A DNA stretch of 64,000 bases from NCBI RefSeq assembly GCF_003820355.1, contig NZ_RPOK01000003.1, forward strand, positions 103,686 to 167,685, in the 5' to 3' direction. Source of the DNA: Paralteromonas sediminis (lineage in GTDB: Bacteria; Pseudomonadota; Gammaproteobacteria; Enterobacterales; Alteromonadaceae). Of the stretch, positions 37,276 through 48,272 are shown piece after piece (within the stretch, counting starts at the first letter, position 1; each line of letters starts with the position of its first letter). The position numbers and the translations under genes were made by a program. A model generated the notes under the pieces. That model saw nothing but the letters and a program-made list of their open reading frames with translations, was not told where the DNA came from and made no database searches.

Positions 37276-38103
37276 GTGACATTAAAAAAAAATCGCGCTT
37301 TCCTAAAATGGGCAGGGGGCAAGTACAGTATCGTTGAGCAAATCAATAACGTCTTGCCCGAGGCCGAATTATTGGTTGAGCCCTTTGTTGGGGCCGCGTC
37401 CGTTTTTTTAAACACACATTTTGAATCGTATCAGCTCAATGATATTAATCCTGATTTGATATCCTTGTATAACTACTTGAAAGATAAACCTGACCAAGTC
37501 ATTAGTGAGGCGGCGCGTCTTTTCACCACCCACAATAATCATGAAAATCAATATTATGAATTACGAGAAGATTTCAACAGCCTCTCATTAGGGTTAGAAA
37601 GAGCAGCGTTATTCATTTACCTCAATCGCCATGGCTACAATGGTTTATGCAGGTACAGTTCAAAAGGCAGGTTCAATGTACCTTTCGGACGCTATAAACG
37701 ACCTTATTTTCCAGAGCAGGAAATGCTCTTTTTTGCTGAAAAGGCTAAAAAAGCAACCTTTTCGTGTCTGCCCTTTGAGCGCGTTTTTGCCCAGTTACAA
37801 GCTGATAGTGTTGTGTATTGTGACCCCCCGTACGTACCTCTCAGCACAAGTGCTTCTTTTACCAGTTATGCAAAACACGGCTTTAACTTTGACGATCAGC
37901 AGGCACTTGCCACACTTGCGCGGACCACAGCAAACGACAAAAAGATCTCTGTGCTTCTTTCTAACCATGATTTGCCAATAATCAGGGAACTGTATGACGG
38001 TGCGTCTTTCAAAAGTTTCAATGTAAAACGGTCAATTAGCCAGAATGGGAAGAACCGAAAACCGGTAAAAGAAATTCTTGCACTGTTTTCATCTCATTGT
38101 TAG
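37276..38103 (+). CDS. dam: DNA adenine methylase (GATC)
   Basis: Methylates adenine in GATC, used in mismatch repair and replication control. It has 275 residues from the GTG at 37276, which gives MTLKKNRAFLKWAGGK like E. coli MKKNRAFLKWAGGK. An ATG at 37216 would add 20 residues and overlap damX by 35 bp. Motif I is FLKWAGGK (9-16) with PFVGAASVF, and motif IV is DPPY (183-186). Its TAG stop overlaps the TAA stop of the convergent DUF2970 gene. Confidence 0.95.
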   Translation: MTLKKNRAFLKWAGGKYSIVEQINNVLPEAELLVEPFVGAASVFLNTHFESYQLNDINPDLISLYNYLKDKPDQVISEAARLFTTHNNHENQYYELREDFNSLSLGLERAALFIYLNRHGYNGLCRYSSKGRFNVPFGRYKRPYFPEQEMLFFAEKAKKATFSCLPFERVFAQLQADSVVYCDPPYVPLSTSASFTSYAKHGFNFDDQQALATLARTTANDKKISVLLSNHDLPIIRELYDGASFKSFNVKRSISQNGKNRKPVKEILALFSSHC

Positions 38104-38312
38104 AGCAAGCTGACCAAAAACGCGAGGCTCAATACAAATACAACGACGAACACTATACCGACAACGATATAGGGGACCGGAGAAGACTGTTTAAAGTCTT
38201 GGTGATAGTTTTTATCAGACTGAACACCAAACGCCCCCGCTAATACACTCTTAAGCACATGCCAAAGACTGAGAGGCCGCTTTTCAGAATGACTATTCCG
38301 AGGTGCTGTCAT
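38100..38312 (-). CDS. DUF2970-domain small membrane protein
   Basis: A 70-residue protein. LWHVLKSVLAGAFGVQSDKNYHQDF is the DUF2970 signature region and is followed by one C-terminal membrane helix (about 47-69). The function of the family is unknown. The ATG at 38310-38312 is in GAGGTCATG context; a TTG ten codons upstream is possible. It overlaps the upstream 75-residue gene by 20 bp, suggesting coupled translation. It ends 4 bp inside dam on the opposite strand. Confidence 0.8.
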   Translation of the reverse strand: MTAPRNSHSEKRPLSLWHVLKSVLAGAFGVQSDKNYHQDFKQSSPVPYIVVGIVFVVVFVLSLAFLVSLL

Positions 38313-38520
38313 GACCTCGATATAGCAGCTCAAGTAAATCAAGATAATGGAAATCGTAAGACAGGGTTGTGCCGGTCAACCAACTGTACCAACTAACATT
38401 AGAGTGAGCTTTGCTGGATGTCTGGATGTGTGCAGCGGCAAATAGCAAAAGACAAACGATGGCTATCACCACAAATTTGGCGGATGGTTTCATCACGTTT
38501 GTTTGTTCGTTCCTGAACAT
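38293..38520 (-). CDS. Small exported or membrane-anchored hypothetical protein
   Basis: A 75-residue protein, not recognised. One N-terminal hydrophobic segment (about 14-31: AKFVVIAIVCLLLFAAAH) is followed by a polar, Tyr/Trp/Ser-rich tail. The start at 38520 has GAGG seven nt upstream; an internal Met at codon 10 is possible. It overlaps the DUF2970 gene and is probably its operon partner. Confidence 0.6.
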   Translation of the reverse strand: MFRNEQTNVMKPSAKFVVIAIVCLLLFAAAHIQTSSKAHSNVSWYSWLTGTTLSYDFHYLDLLELLYRGHDSTSE

Positions 38521-38594
38521 GCGGGATCCTCAATGCCGATTACTAATTGTGCAAAGTATAACCGAATACTGAATGGATAAACAGATATCTTTCG

Positions 38595-38633
38595 AATAAA
38601 AACGCCGTAACTCATAGCAAAAATTACGGCGTT
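38595..38633 (-). terminator. Rho-independent terminator after the TorF porin gene
   Basis: AACGCCGTAA and TTACGGCGTT (38601-38610 and 38624-38633) form a perfect 10-bp stem. On the minus strand the stem is followed by TTTATT, giving a terminator 33 bp after the porin stop codon; it separates this gene from the small-protein pair downstream. Confidence 0.88.
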
Positions 38634-38665
38634 TATCGTAGAGCAGAGCTATTGTTCGTTCTGTA

Positions 38666-39337
38666 TTAGAACGTGGTGCCCCAACTTACAAAGATTTTGG
38701 TGTCATCGTCACCAGAATCCTCTTCCGCTTTTGACACAGACAACGTGAAATCCCCTTTTGACAAATCCGCTTGTACGTATGAATAGTCACCGTCGCTTCC
38801 TGCATCAAAGTCATAATACCCCACGGTCAGCCCCAATGAATATTCTTGGGGTAGCTCAAAGCCATATGAAGCACTGTAGAACATGTCGCCGGTATCAAAC
38901 AGACTTCCCTCTGCCACTTCACTGTTTACCGTGTAAGCAAGACCGAAACCAAAGGCGCCGTAACTACCGTTAAAGTAAACCTCACCAAAATCCGAGTCTT
39001 CGAAACCAGATGCGGGATAATTATAATAGACGTAGCCGATGTCATAGCCAAACCCACCGTCTGTTTCACCACCATAACCTAAGTAATAATCATTTTCGGT
39101 ACCGCCGCCGCTACCGAAATCCACGGTGCCGATCCAAGTTCCTGCATAGAAACCACTCTCGTGAGAGTAATCCAGGCCGCCTGATATCGAGGGATCGTTA
39201 CCTGTTTGTGACACACCACGCCATACGTAGTTACTGGTTACGCCAAAGTTCGCTTCTATTTCTGCGAACGCTGGGGCACTGGAAGAAAGTGCTGCAAATA
39301 CAGCTAAAGCTGCGGTTGTTTTTCTGCTAAATTTCAC
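38666..39337 (-). CDS. TorF-family putative outer-membrane porin
   Basis: A 223-residue exported beta-barrel protein. A signal peptide ends at AFA (about residue 25); the mature N-terminus has GVTSNYVWRGVSQTGNDPSISGGLDY, the hallmark of the TIGR02001/TorF family, and alternating aromatic/Gly strands end with a C-terminal Phe (SWGTTF), needed for outer-membrane insertion. Start is GTG at 39335-39337 with GGAG 7 nt upstream. The substrate is unknown. It is inserted between dam and rpe, which are adjacent in E. coli. Confidence 0.87.
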   Translation of the reverse strand: MKFSRKTTAALAVFAALSSSAPAFAEIEANFGVTSNYVWRGVSQTGNDPSISGGLDYSHESGFYAGTWIGTVDFGSGGGTENDYYLGYGGETDGGFGYDIGYVYYNYPASGFEDSDFGEVYFNGSYGAFGFGLAYTVNSEVAEGSLFDTGDMFYSASYGFELPQEYSLGLTVGYYDFDAGSDGDYSYVQADLSKGDFTLSVSKAEEDSGDDDTKIFVSWGTTF

Positions 39338-39651
39338 GTGTGTTCTCCGTTATTGAAACTAAATACTTGGTTTTATAATGATTTCTGCCGGTATTGTTTC
39401 TGTACTTGTTTCGCAAGGTTGATGCCGCCTTTGCCAAGTACTGCAGATTTGCACCTAAACTTTCACAACTCTATGTTTTTATTGATTATTAAAAACACAT
39501 CACCATCGAAATTTGATGTTGACTATGACAGTGGGCTGGTCAAAATAGCACCGATTGTGTGCAGCTTCACCAATAGAGTGCAGCTATGTGGCTTTAGTCA
39601 AAGATCGGATTCATATACACTCCAAGAATCGTCTACATCCATGGAGTTTCC
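39338..39651. other. 314-bp region between the porin gene and rpe
   Basis: No convincing gene is present. It must contain the divergent promoters of the porin gene and rpe. A TATAAT at 39374-39379 on the plus strand is the best -10-like match, but it is 270 bp from rpe and has no good -35 at the right distance. I see no operator, repeat or terminator. Confidence 0.5.
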
Positions 39652-40317
39652 ATGCAGGAATACTTAATTGCCCCTTCCATTCTGTCCGCTGACTTTGCCC
39701 GACTGGGTCAAGATGTCGAATCGGTTTTGCAAGCCGGAGCCGATGTGGTGCATTTTGATGTAATGGACAACCACTACGTCCCAAATCTGACGTTTGGCCC
39801 CATGATATGTGAAGCGCTTCGAAACTATGGCATTTCGGCACCGATAGACGTTCACCTGATGGTAGAGCCCGTTGACACGCTTATAGGCTCTTTTGCCGAT
39901 GCAGGGGCTGATATGATTAGCTTTCACCCTGAAGCTTCACGCCATGTACACAGAAGTATTCAACTCATAAAAGACAAAGGTTGTAAGCCAGGACTGGCGT
40001 TGAATCCAGCGACGCCGTTATCTGTGTTGGATCATGTTATTGAGTCTTTACATCACGTCCTCATTATGACGGTAAACCCAGGTTTTGGAGGGCAGGCATT
40101 TATTCCTGAAATGCAGGACAAAATTCGTCAATTACGCACATATATTGATGAAAAAGGGCTTAATACAGTTATTGAGGTTGACGGGGGCATAAAAGCCGAT
40201 AATATCCGCCACGTTGCCGATGCCGGTGCAACTATGTTTGTTGCCGGGTCTGCTATTTTCAATCAGCCCGATTATGCAAAGGCCATTCATGCTTTTCGTC
40301 AGGCGCTTGCACAGTAA
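39652..40317 (+). CDS. rpe: Ribulose-phosphate 3-epimerase
   Basis: Interconverts ribulose-5-phosphate and xylulose-5-phosphate. It has 221 residues with [38 protein letters not shown] and VDGGIKADN; the metal ligands (H, D, H, D) of the TIM barrel are in place. It lies in the dam-rpe-trpS neighbourhood; gph, which lies between rpe and trpS in E. coli, is absent, and trpS starts 11 bp downstream. Confidence 0.98.
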   Translation: MQEYLIAPSILSADFARLGQDVESVLQAGADVVHFDVMDNHYVPNLTFGPMICEALRNYGISAPIDVHLMVEPVDTLIGSFADAGADMISFHPEASRHVHRSIQLIKDKGCKPGLALNPATPLSVLDHVIESLHHVLIMTVNPGFGGQAFIPEMQDKIRQLRTYIDEKGLNTVIEVDGGIKADNIRHVADAGATMFVAGSAIFNQPDYAKAIHAFRQALAQ

Positions 40318-40328
40318 AAGGTAGTATT

Positions 40329-41333
40329 ATGCAAAAACCTATTGTTTTAAGTGGTTGCCAACCTTCTGGCCAACTGACTCTTGGAAACTACATGGGCGCA
40401 CTGAAGCAATGGGTTTCAATGCAAAGTACGCATGACTGCCTTTACATGTTGGTCGACTTGCATGCGATAACGGTAAGACAAGAACCCAAAGCCCTGCATG
40501 AAGCGTCGCTTGATGGACTTGCTTTGTATTTGGCCTGTGGTATTGACCCAGAAAAAAGCACGCTTTTTTTGCAATCTCACGTACCACAGCATGCGCAGTT
40601 AAGCTGGGTGCTAAATTGTTATGCCCAAATGGGTGAGCTCAATCGCATGACCCAGTTCAAAGACAAGTCGGCCAAAAACGAAAACAACATCAATGTTGGT
40701 TTGTACAGTTACCCAGTACTACAGGCCGCTGACATTCTTCTGTATCAAGCGAATGAAGTACCCGTTGGCGAAGACCAAAAACAACACCTGGAGCTGACCC
40801 GAGACATTGCTACCCGCTTCAATAACCTCTATGGAGACATCTTCACACTGCCTGAGCCACATATCCCTGAGCAGGGTGCACGTATTATGAGCTTGCAAGA
40901 GCCCGAGAAAAAGATGTCAAAGTCAGACAGCAATCCAAATAACTTTATTGGGTTACTGGAAGACCCGAAGAAACTGATTAAAAAGATTAAACGGGCCGTG
41001 ACTGATTCTGACGAGCAGGCACGTATATACTTCAATCCAACGGAAAAACCTGGCGTGTCTAACCTTCTGTCATTGTTGTCACTTGCGACGCAGACCCCAG
41101 TTGAGCAGCTGGTGCCGGCCTATGAAGATAAAATGTATGGACATCTGAAATCTGACGTTGCGGATGCGGTTGTTGCCTTACTGGAGCCCATCCAAACAAA
41201 ATTTGCGGCCTTCAGAAACGACCAGGCCTATTTGAACAAGGTAATGCGAGAAGGGGCTGAAAAAGCGCAAGCTAAAGCCGAAAAAACCGTGGCAAGAGTT
41301 TATGATGCTGTAGGGTTTATACCTCGCCCATAA
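40329..41333 (+). CDS. trpS: Tryptophanyl-tRNA synthetase
   Basis: Class I aminoacyl-tRNA synthetase for tryptophan. It has 334 residues, the same as E. coli TrpS. The HIGH-like motif is TLGNYMG (about 17-23) and the KMSKS motif is complete (about 194-198). It directly follows rpe. Confidence 0.98.
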   Translation: MQKPIVLSGCQPSGQLTLGNYMGALKQWVSMQSTHDCLYMLVDLHAITVRQEPKALHEASLDGLALYLACGIDPEKSTLFLQSHVPQHAQLSWVLNCYAQMGELNRMTQFKDKSAKNENNINVGLYSYPVLQAADILLYQANEVPVGEDQKQHLELTRDIATRFNNLYGDIFTLPEPHIPEQGARIMSLQEPEKKMSKSDSNPNNFIGLLEDPKKLIKKIKRAVTDSDEQARIYFNPTEKPGVSNLLSLLSLATQTPVEQLVPAYEDKMYGHLKSDVADAVVALLEPIQTKFAAFRNDQAYLNKVMREGAEKAQAKAEKTVARVYDAVGFIPRP

Positions 41334-41342
41334 CAGTCAGCC

Positions 41343-41954
41343 ATGTTGCTCCTAATTGACAATATTGATTCCTTTACCCATAACCTAGCCCGCTATTTTG
41401 TTGAGCTTGGTGAAGAGGTGAAAGTAGTGGCCAATGACAGCTTCAGTATCGCTGACATTGAACGACTTGCACCTGCAAAAATTGTCATTAGTCCCGGCCC
41501 CTGCACGCCTGACAGTGCTGGTATTTCGATGGCTGCAATTAGGCATTTTTCTGGTACTATTCCGATATTGGGTGTTTGTCTGGGACACCAGGCAATAGGA
41601 CAGGTGTTCGGTGCAACTGTGAGCCGCGCGCTGGAAATCCACCATGGTAAAGTGTCAGAGTTAATGCATACTGGAATTAGCCCTTTATTTTCGGCCTTAC
41701 CCAGCCGATATAAGGTAACCCGTTATCACTCGTTGGTTTTGGAACCAGCTTCACTACCTCCAGAACTGATTTGTGACGCATGGTGTGACACGAAAGACGG
41801 CAACAGAGAGATTATGGCCATCAGCCACGTTTCCCACCCCACGTGGGGGCTCCAATTCCACCCGGAGTCTTTGCTGACAGAATATGGTCATAAAATACTT
41901 GAGAACTTTCTCAATGCAGCAACAAAGTGGCAAGTGAAGTATAAAATAAAGTAG
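41343..41954 (+). CDS. pabA: Anthranilate/aminodeoxychorismate synthase component II
   Basis: Class I glutamine amidotransferase subunit, 203 residues. DNIDSFTHNL at the N-terminus, catalytic Cys in GVCLGHQAIG and the His-Glu pair in LQFHPESLLTEYG are present. It supplies ammonia to TrpE or PabB. I chose pabA because no trp gene surrounds it and because PabA often neighbours argD/astC in gammaproteobacteria; trpG cannot be excluded. It is 9 bp after trpS. Confidence 0.88.
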   Translation: MLLLIDNIDSFTHNLARYFVELGEEVKVVANDSFSIADIERLAPAKIVISPGPCTPDSAGISMAAIRHFSGTIPILGVCLGHQAIGQVFGATVSRALEIHHGKVSELMHTGISPLFSALPSRYKVTRYHSLVLEPASLPPELICDAWCDTKDGNREIMAISHVSHPTWGLQFHPESLLTEYGHKILENFLNAATKWQVKYKIK

Positions 41955-41958
41955 GGCT

Positions 41959-43095
41959 ATGCAAATCGACGCTTCAGATATTAAGTTAAAAGAGAGGTTT
42001 GACGCCTTATTACTCTCCACTGAACTTGCCAATAAACTTGTGGGTAAGCGGCTGCCAGGAGAAGTGACTTATGAAGAATCTGAACAAGGCGATGCCAGAC
42101 GCAGACTATTATACGTGGAAAAACTGGCCATTAAACAAAAAGTCAGTGATGCCAAAGCCCACGCTGCCGAAGTGGAAAAAGTCTCCAATGCCTTTCACTC
42201 CAAAGTATTCAAAGAATTAGACAAAGACCTGGATAATGGCTTTAAGTTGTTTCATAACGTAGTGAATTTGCACGAAGATATTATTGCCTTGTTAGACATG
42301 CTATCTACAAAAGCCTGTTCTGTGTCACGGTTAGAGCCTTTGCTCGCAACCTCACCATGGTTACAGGACGATCTGCTAAAGCTGGTGAACTCCGCGGAAC
42401 ACAGACGTGTGGATGCGCGAGGTAAAGTTATAATAGTTGAAACGGTCAGAACTGCGCTTAGCTATCTTGGGGTCGAAAATTTGCGAAAAATAATGCCTTT
42501 TTTGGTACTCAAACATGGCATCCCGCAAGTGACAGACCCATACCCACAGATAAAACACCGGATTTCTGATTACTTTCTCGCCGTGGCAAATGCATCAGCC
42601 GCTTTGGCCACATCGCGCAATCAACCGGTGTTTCAGGCTTACTTACTAGGTTTGTTGAGTGGTTTAGGGTTATCTGCCGTGTGGCGCCAGTTTTTTCGCA
42701 TTTATGAAAAAATGCACCGCGAAGCAATTGGCGGCGCGTTAGAAAGGCGAGATCAGAGAACTTACAATGCGCTGCAACTCATTCAACCTTCCCCCGTGTA
42801 TTTGTCTGAATTCAGGCAAGCGCTGGAAAGGCGAACCACTCAGCGTATTTTGGAATTTATGGTGTTCAAACGCTTTACCATTTTAGACACATGGACTGAT
42901 GACGCACTCCCCGAAGCCAAAACGCTAGCCAGTGCACAAGCATATGCAGAGCTAAAATTGCTCACTCGCTTTCGCTTAGTAGAAAAAGACGAAGCGAGAG
43001 TGGCGTTGAGAGCACTAGATATAACGCGCCACGAGCTTGAGCACCTGAACGACTCGGAAATGTTCACACTCCAAATAAAGAAATTCTCTGGATAA
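41959..43095 (+). CDS. HDOD-domain protein
   Basis: A 378-residue cytoplasmic protein. The middle region (about 90-290) resembles the HDOD fold: PLLATSPWLQDDLLKLVNSAEHRR, a long helical core, and no intact HD metal-binding pair. The N-terminal 90 residues are charged and probably helical. HDOD proteins link to signalling, often with c-di-GMP or motility, but the role is not known here. It follows pabA by 4 bp. Confidence 0.7.
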   Translation: MQIDASDIKLKERFDALLLSTELANKLVGKRLPGEVTYEESEQGDARRRLLYVEKLAIKQKVSDAKAHAAEVEKVSNAFHSKVFKELDKDLDNGFKLFHNVVNLHEDIIALLDMLSTKACSVSRLEPLLATSPWLQDDLLKLVNSAEHRRVDARGKVIIVETVRTALSYLGVENLRKIMPFLVLKHGIPQVTDPYPQIKHRISDYFLAVANASAALATSRNQPVFQAYLLGLLSGLGLSAVWRQFFRIYEKMHREAIGGALERRDQRTYNALQLIQPSPVYLSEFRQALERRTTQRILEFMVFKRFTILDTWTDDALPEAKTLASAQAYAELKLLTRFRLVEKDEARVALRALDITRHELEHLNDSEMFTLQIKKFSG

Positions 43096-43104
43096 TCATT
43101 CAAC
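43087..43104 (+). promoter_or_regulatory. Candidate single ARG box upstream of argD/astC
   Basis: CTTGGATAATCATTCAAC matches the core TGAAT-N4-ATTCA at 9 of 10 positions. It overlaps the end of the HDOD gene, 229 bp before the argD/astC start. ArgR activates the ast operon in E. coli from an upstream site, so an activator role is possible. A second, poorer match (ATTCA half only) is near 43170. Confidence 0.35.
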
Positions 43105-43239
43105 CTATTTGTCACCTACACTGCACCTAATAGCATTTACACAGCTAAACACGTTGTCACCCCCACCGTAATAGTTATTCACTTTTTCTGCAAAAACAGC
43201 CGAACCCCTTGAAAATAAAGGGCTTCAGAGAACTCATAA

Positions 43240-44541
<1,302 letters not shown>

Positions 44542-44547
44542 ATCGTC

Positions 44548-45582
44548 ATGATGATTATTCGTCCAATCAGGCAAGAAGACTTCTCAGCATTGCGCGAGAT
44601 TGCTGAAGAATCAGGCATTGGTTTTACGTCATTGCCAGTGAATGAAGCCTTACTACAAAAGAAGATTGACAATGCTGAGTCGGCATTCAATAGCCAGGTC
44701 ACGCAACCTGGCTCCGAATCCTACTTGTTTGTTATGGAAGACACGAATACAGGAAGAGTGGTTGGTACAAGTGGTATTGAAGCCGCCGTGGGATTAGAAG
44801 ATGCATTTTATCACTATCACTTGAGCAAAGTGGTGCATGCCTCCCGCGAATTAAATGTGCACAACACAGTTGACCTTCTTACATTTTGCAACGACTACAC
44901 GGGTGTGACTGAGATATGTACCCTGTTTCTTCGCGAGGAGGCCCGACGGGGGCTCAATGGGCGCTTTTTGTCGAAAGTGCGCTTCTTGTTCATGATGGAA
45001 CACCGCCAGCGTTTCTCAGAGACCATAATTGCAGAAATGCGTGGTGTGAGTGACGAAGAAGGGCGTTCTCCCTTTTGGGAATGGCTGGAAACGCACTTTT
45101 TCTCTGTTGACTTTCCAACCGCTGACTATCTTACCGGCATAGGCAATAAGGTATTTATTGCAGAGCTGATGCCTAAATACCCGATATACGTCAACTTGCT
45201 AAGTGAAGAAGCGCAGGCTGTCATTGGCCAGGTTCACGAAAAAACCAAACCCGCATTGCGTTTACTCAAAGAAGAAGGCTTTGATTGCCGTGGCTATGTT
45301 GATATCTTCGACGCGGGTCCTACGGTTGAAGCAAATCTTGCGCACATTCGCACGGCACAGGCCAGTCGCAAACTTCCTGTAAGAATTGATGATCAGCAGG
45401 TTAAATACGGTAGCTCACATTTTGTCATTAATACAGAAGTCGTAAACTTTAGAGCGGTTACGACAGCAGTCTTAATTAAAGAAGATGAGCATATCGCAAT
45501 TATCAGTCAGCAAGCAGCCGATGCGCTTAACGTTAAACAAGGCGATATGGTGAGATTTTCACCGGTATCCTTTTGTGATTAA
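44548..45582 (+). CDS. astA: Arginine N-succinyltransferase
   Basis: First step of the ammonia-producing arginine succinyltransferase pathway: succinyl-CoA plus arginine. It has 344 residues with the AstA N-terminus [14 protein letters not shown] and the catalytic region with FGWPxD-like folds; conserved stretches are [33 protein letters not shown] and KYPIYVNLL. Two ATG codons open the gene. It lies between argD/astC and astD. Confidence 0.95.
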   Translation: MMIIRPIRQEDFSALREIAEESGIGFTSLPVNEALLQKKIDNAESAFNSQVTQPGSESYLFVMEDTNTGRVVGTSGIEAAVGLEDAFYHYHLSKVVHASRELNVHNTVDLLTFCNDYTGVTEICTLFLREEARRGLNGRFLSKVRFLFMMEHRQRFSETIIAEMRGVSDEEGRSPFWEWLETHFFSVDFPTADYLTGIGNKVFIAELMPKYPIYVNLLSEEAQAVIGQVHEKTKPALRLLKEEGFDCRGYVDIFDAGPTVEANLAHIRTAQASRKLPVRIDDQQVKYGSSHFVINTEVVNFRAVTTAVLIKEDEHIAIISQQAADALNVKQGDMVRFSPVSFCD

Positions 45583-45592
45583 GGAATTAAAA

Positions 45593-47062
45593 ATGCAACC
45601 AGTTCACTTTATTAATGGCAATTGGGTCGCAGGCGAAGGGCATGCCATCCAGTCAGTTGATCCCGCTAAAAATGCTGTCATTTGGCAAGCGAAGTCGGCC
45701 TCTGAGGCGCAGGTAGACAGTGCCATTAAAGCCGCACGACAGGCGCTGCCCGCGTGGTCGGCCCTCACTGTAGAAGCCCGCCTTAATATCATTAGACAAT
45801 ACGGTGACTTGCTCACTGAAAACAAACAAGCATTGGCTAAAGACATTGCGCGTGAAACCGGTAAGCCTGAATGGGAAACGGCCACAGAAGTGGGCGCCAT
45901 GATTGGTAAAATTGGTATTTCAGAAAAGGCCTATCACGAACGCACCGGCACAGTAGAAAATGCTATGCCAGTTGGCCAGGCGTTCATCCGGCACAAACCC
46001 CATGGTGTTGTCGCGGTTTTTGGCCCGTACAATTTTCCGGGACACTTGCCCAATGGTCATATCGTCCCAGCATTAATTGCGGGTAATACTGTTGTGTTTA
46101 AGCCCAGTGATTTAACCCCATTAGTTGCCGAACATATGGTTAAACTGTGGGAAAAAGCCGGTTTACCTTCAGGTGTCCTCAACCTTGTTCAAGGCGAAGT
46201 AGACACTGGCAAGGCCTTGGCGTCTCACGACGGCATTGACGGTTTATTCTTCACTGGCAGTTCACGCACAGGTAAGTTGTTGCACGAGCAATTTGCAGGT
46301 CACCCTGGCAAAATTCTGGCTTTGGAAATGGGTGGTAATAACCCACTAATCGTTAAAGACGTTTCTAATACTGATGCAGCAGTACACGATATTGTTCAGT
46401 CTGCCTTTATCACTACAGGACAGCGCTGTACCTGTGCCAGACGTTTATTTGTTGCCAAAGGTGAAGCCGGTGATAGGTTGATAGAACGTTTGTGTGAAGT
46501 GACCAAGAACATAGCTGTTGGCCATTATGATGCCGACGAACAGCCCTTTATTGGCGCCATGATTTCTGCTCGTGCGGCGGCGATGATGGAAGCCGCTCAA
46601 AACGAACTTGAGTCCATTGGTGGCGAAGTGCTAGTAAGATTGACTCACGAGCAAAAAGATACAGGATTCGTAACACCCGGTATCATCGATATGACGTCTT
46701 GTTTGTCTCAACTCCCTGACGAAGAACATTTTGGACCTCTACTGAAAGTGATTCGTTATGATGATTTCGATGACGCTATTGCAGAGGCAAACAACACGCG
46801 CTTTGGATTGTCTGCTGGCTTACTGGCTGACAGTGAAGATGACTACAAACACTTCTTCCAGCATATACGAGCAGGTATTGTGAACTGGAACCGGCCAATT
46901 ACTGGCGCAAGCAGTGCAGCACCTTTTGGTGGCATAGGTGAGAGTGGAAACCACAGAGCCAGTGCGTATTACGCTGCAGACTACTGCGCCTATCCGGTTG
47001 CGTCTGTTGAGCTGGGTGAAGTAACCTTACCCGCAAACCTAAGCCCTGGTCTAACATTATAA
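45593..47062 (+). CDS. astD: Succinylglutamate semialdehyde dehydrogenase
   Basis: NAD-dependent aldehyde dehydrogenase of arginine catabolism. It has 489 residues from the ATG at 45593 (AAGGA upstream). The catalytic Cys is C279 (GQRCTCARR), the general base E245 (LEMGGNNP), and the Rossmann motif is FTGSSRTG. An in-frame start six codons earlier overlaps astA and is less likely. astB and astE, which complete the pathway, are not in the window. Confidence 0.96.
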   Translation: MQPVHFINGNWVAGEGHAIQSVDPAKNAVIWQAKSASEAQVDSAIKAARQALPAWSALTVEARLNIIRQYGDLLTENKQALAKDIARETGKPEWETATEVGAMIGKIGISEKAYHERTGTVENAMPVGQAFIRHKPHGVVAVFGPYNFPGHLPNGHIVPALIAGNTVVFKPSDLTPLVAEHMVKLWEKAGLPSGVLNLVQGEVDTGKALASHDGIDGLFFTGSSRTGKLLHEQFAGHPGKILALEMGGNNPLIVKDVSNTDAAVHDIVQSAFITTGQRCTCARRLFVAKGEAGDRLIERLCEVTKNIAVGHYDADEQPFIGAMISARAAAMMEAAQNELESIGGEVLVRLTHEQKDTGFVTPGIIDMTSCLSQLPDEEHFGPLLKVIRYDDFDDAIAEANNTRFGLSAGLLADSEDDYKHFFQHIRAGIVNWNRPITGASSAAPFGGIGESGNHRASAYYAADYCAYPVASVELGEVTLPANLSPGLTL

Positions 47063-47073
47063 AGATTAAAAAC

Positions 47074-47883
47074 ATGCACAATAATATCGATACCCTATTC
47101 TCACACCTGTGGGAAGACTATGTTTCAATTACGCCTTCGGCTGAAAAGATCCATGCGCTATTGAAGCAGCAAACTAACAGCAGCGACATCGTCAATGACC
47201 ATGTGGCATTTAGAACCTTTAATTTACCTAAAACGGGGTTGCAAACACTGGCTCAGCACTTTGAAGCTCTCGGCTACACTGCGCAGGGTGATTACAACTT
47301 TGACGCAAAAAAACTCAGTGCTAAACACTATCAGCACCCTGACCCCACTAAGCCCAAGGTTTTTATCAGTGAATTGCGAGTAGAAGAACTCTCTGACACA
47401 GCACAGGACATTATCCATGGGCTGGTAGAACAAATGCCAGCTGACGCTGTGAATAAAGAAAACTATCTTTACTCTGGCACGCACTGGAATGTAAGCAAAG
47501 CAGAGTATGAAACATTGCTTGAAGAGTCAGAGTATGCAGCCTGGATGGCCGCTTGGGGATATCGCGCCAACCATTTCACTGTGAGCGTCAATCATTTAAA
47601 TGGCTTAGCCACACTGGAAGACGTCAATCAAACGCTAAAAGACGCAGGTTATGTGCTTAACACCTCCGGCGGTGAGATCAAGGGCGGCAGAGATGTCTGC
47701 CTTGCTCAGTCTTCCACCATGGCCGACAAAATGCCCGTTGCATTTAGTGATGTAGAGCTCGCTATTCCAAGCTGTTTTTACGAATTTGCTGAGCGGTTTG
47801 AAATGGCCGAAGGTGGCCTGTATCAAGGCTTTGTTGCCGCCTCTGCAGATAAAATCTTTGAAAGCACAAACGCTGGAATGTAA
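47074..47883 (+). CDS. DUF1338 protein, 2-oxoadipate dioxygenase/decarboxylase family
   Basis: A 269-residue member of the VOC-like DUF1338 family. Putative Fe(II) ligands are H43 (DHVAFRTF), H167 (NHFTVSVNHL) and E237 (FYEFAERF). The family includes HglS, which turns 2-oxoadipate into 2-hydroxyglutarate in lysine breakdown; that enzyme is much longer (over 450 residues), so the substrate here may differ. Eleven bp after astD, it is probably part of the ast transcript, hinting at a role in arginine or related keto-acid metabolism. Confidence 0.82.
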   Translation: MHNNIDTLFSHLWEDYVSITPSAEKIHALLKQQTNSSDIVNDHVAFRTFNLPKTGLQTLAQHFEALGYTAQGDYNFDAKKLSAKHYQHPDPTKPKVFISELRVEELSDTAQDIIHGLVEQMPADAVNKENYLYSGTHWNVSKAEYETLLEESEYAAWMAAWGYRANHFTVSVNHLNGLATLEDVNQTLKDAGYVLNTSGGEIKGGRDVCLAQSSTMADKMPVAFSDVELAIPSCFYEFAERFEMAEGGLYQGFVAASADKIFESTNAGM

Positions 47884-47891
47884 GAGTAACC

Positions 47892-48272
47892 ATGCAATCT
47901 TACCAGGGTGGTTGTCATTGCGGTGCGGTTCGCTTCACGGTTGAATGTGAATCGCATATAGACGTAGAGCAGTGCAATTGTTCTGTATGCAAAAAAGCGG
48001 GTTTTCTGCATTTAATTGTGCCGCAAAGACGGTTTCGCTTGGTGCAGGGTGAGCAAAACTTAACCGAGTACACCTTTAATACAGGTATCGCAAAACATCG
48101 CTTTTGTACCACGTGCGGTATTAAATCTTTTTACGTTCCGCGTTCAAACCCTACCGGGGTTAGCGTGAATGCAAGGTGCCTGGACACACCAGGCCCCGAG
48201 CTAAATATAGTTGAGTTTGATGGCCAGAACTGGGAACGCAATGCCCACAAGCTGGCCCATAAAAGTGATTAA
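47892..48272 (+). CDS. GFA-family zinc protein
   Basis: A 126-residue member of the glutathione-dependent formaldehyde-activating (GFA) family. The zinc-binding cysteines are C8 and C10 (GCHCGAV), C28, C30 and C33 (CNCSVC) and C72, C75 (CTTCG). Most GFA proteins outside the founding enzyme have unknown substrates. It is 9 bp after the DUF1338 gene and its stop overlaps the parC stop by 4 bp on the opposite strand. Confidence 0.85.
   Translation: MQSYQGGCHCGAVRFTVECESHIDVEQCNCSVCKKAGFLHLIVPQRRFRLVQGEQNLTEYTFNTGIAKHRFCTTCGIKSFYVPRSNPTGVSVNARCLDTPGPELNIVEFDGQNWERNAHKLAHKSD

Noticed and set aside
38758-39330. Open frames on the plus strand rich in Arg, His, Asn and Ser
   Set aside because: They are antisense to the TorF porin gene; the composition results from reading Gly/Tyr/Asp/Ser codons backwards, and the minus strand has a signal peptide and family motif.
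43160-43185. Second ARG box (TAATAGTTATTCAC) before argD/astC
   Set aside because: Only the right half matches well; the left half is 3/5 and the spacing to the other candidate does not fit a tandem operator.
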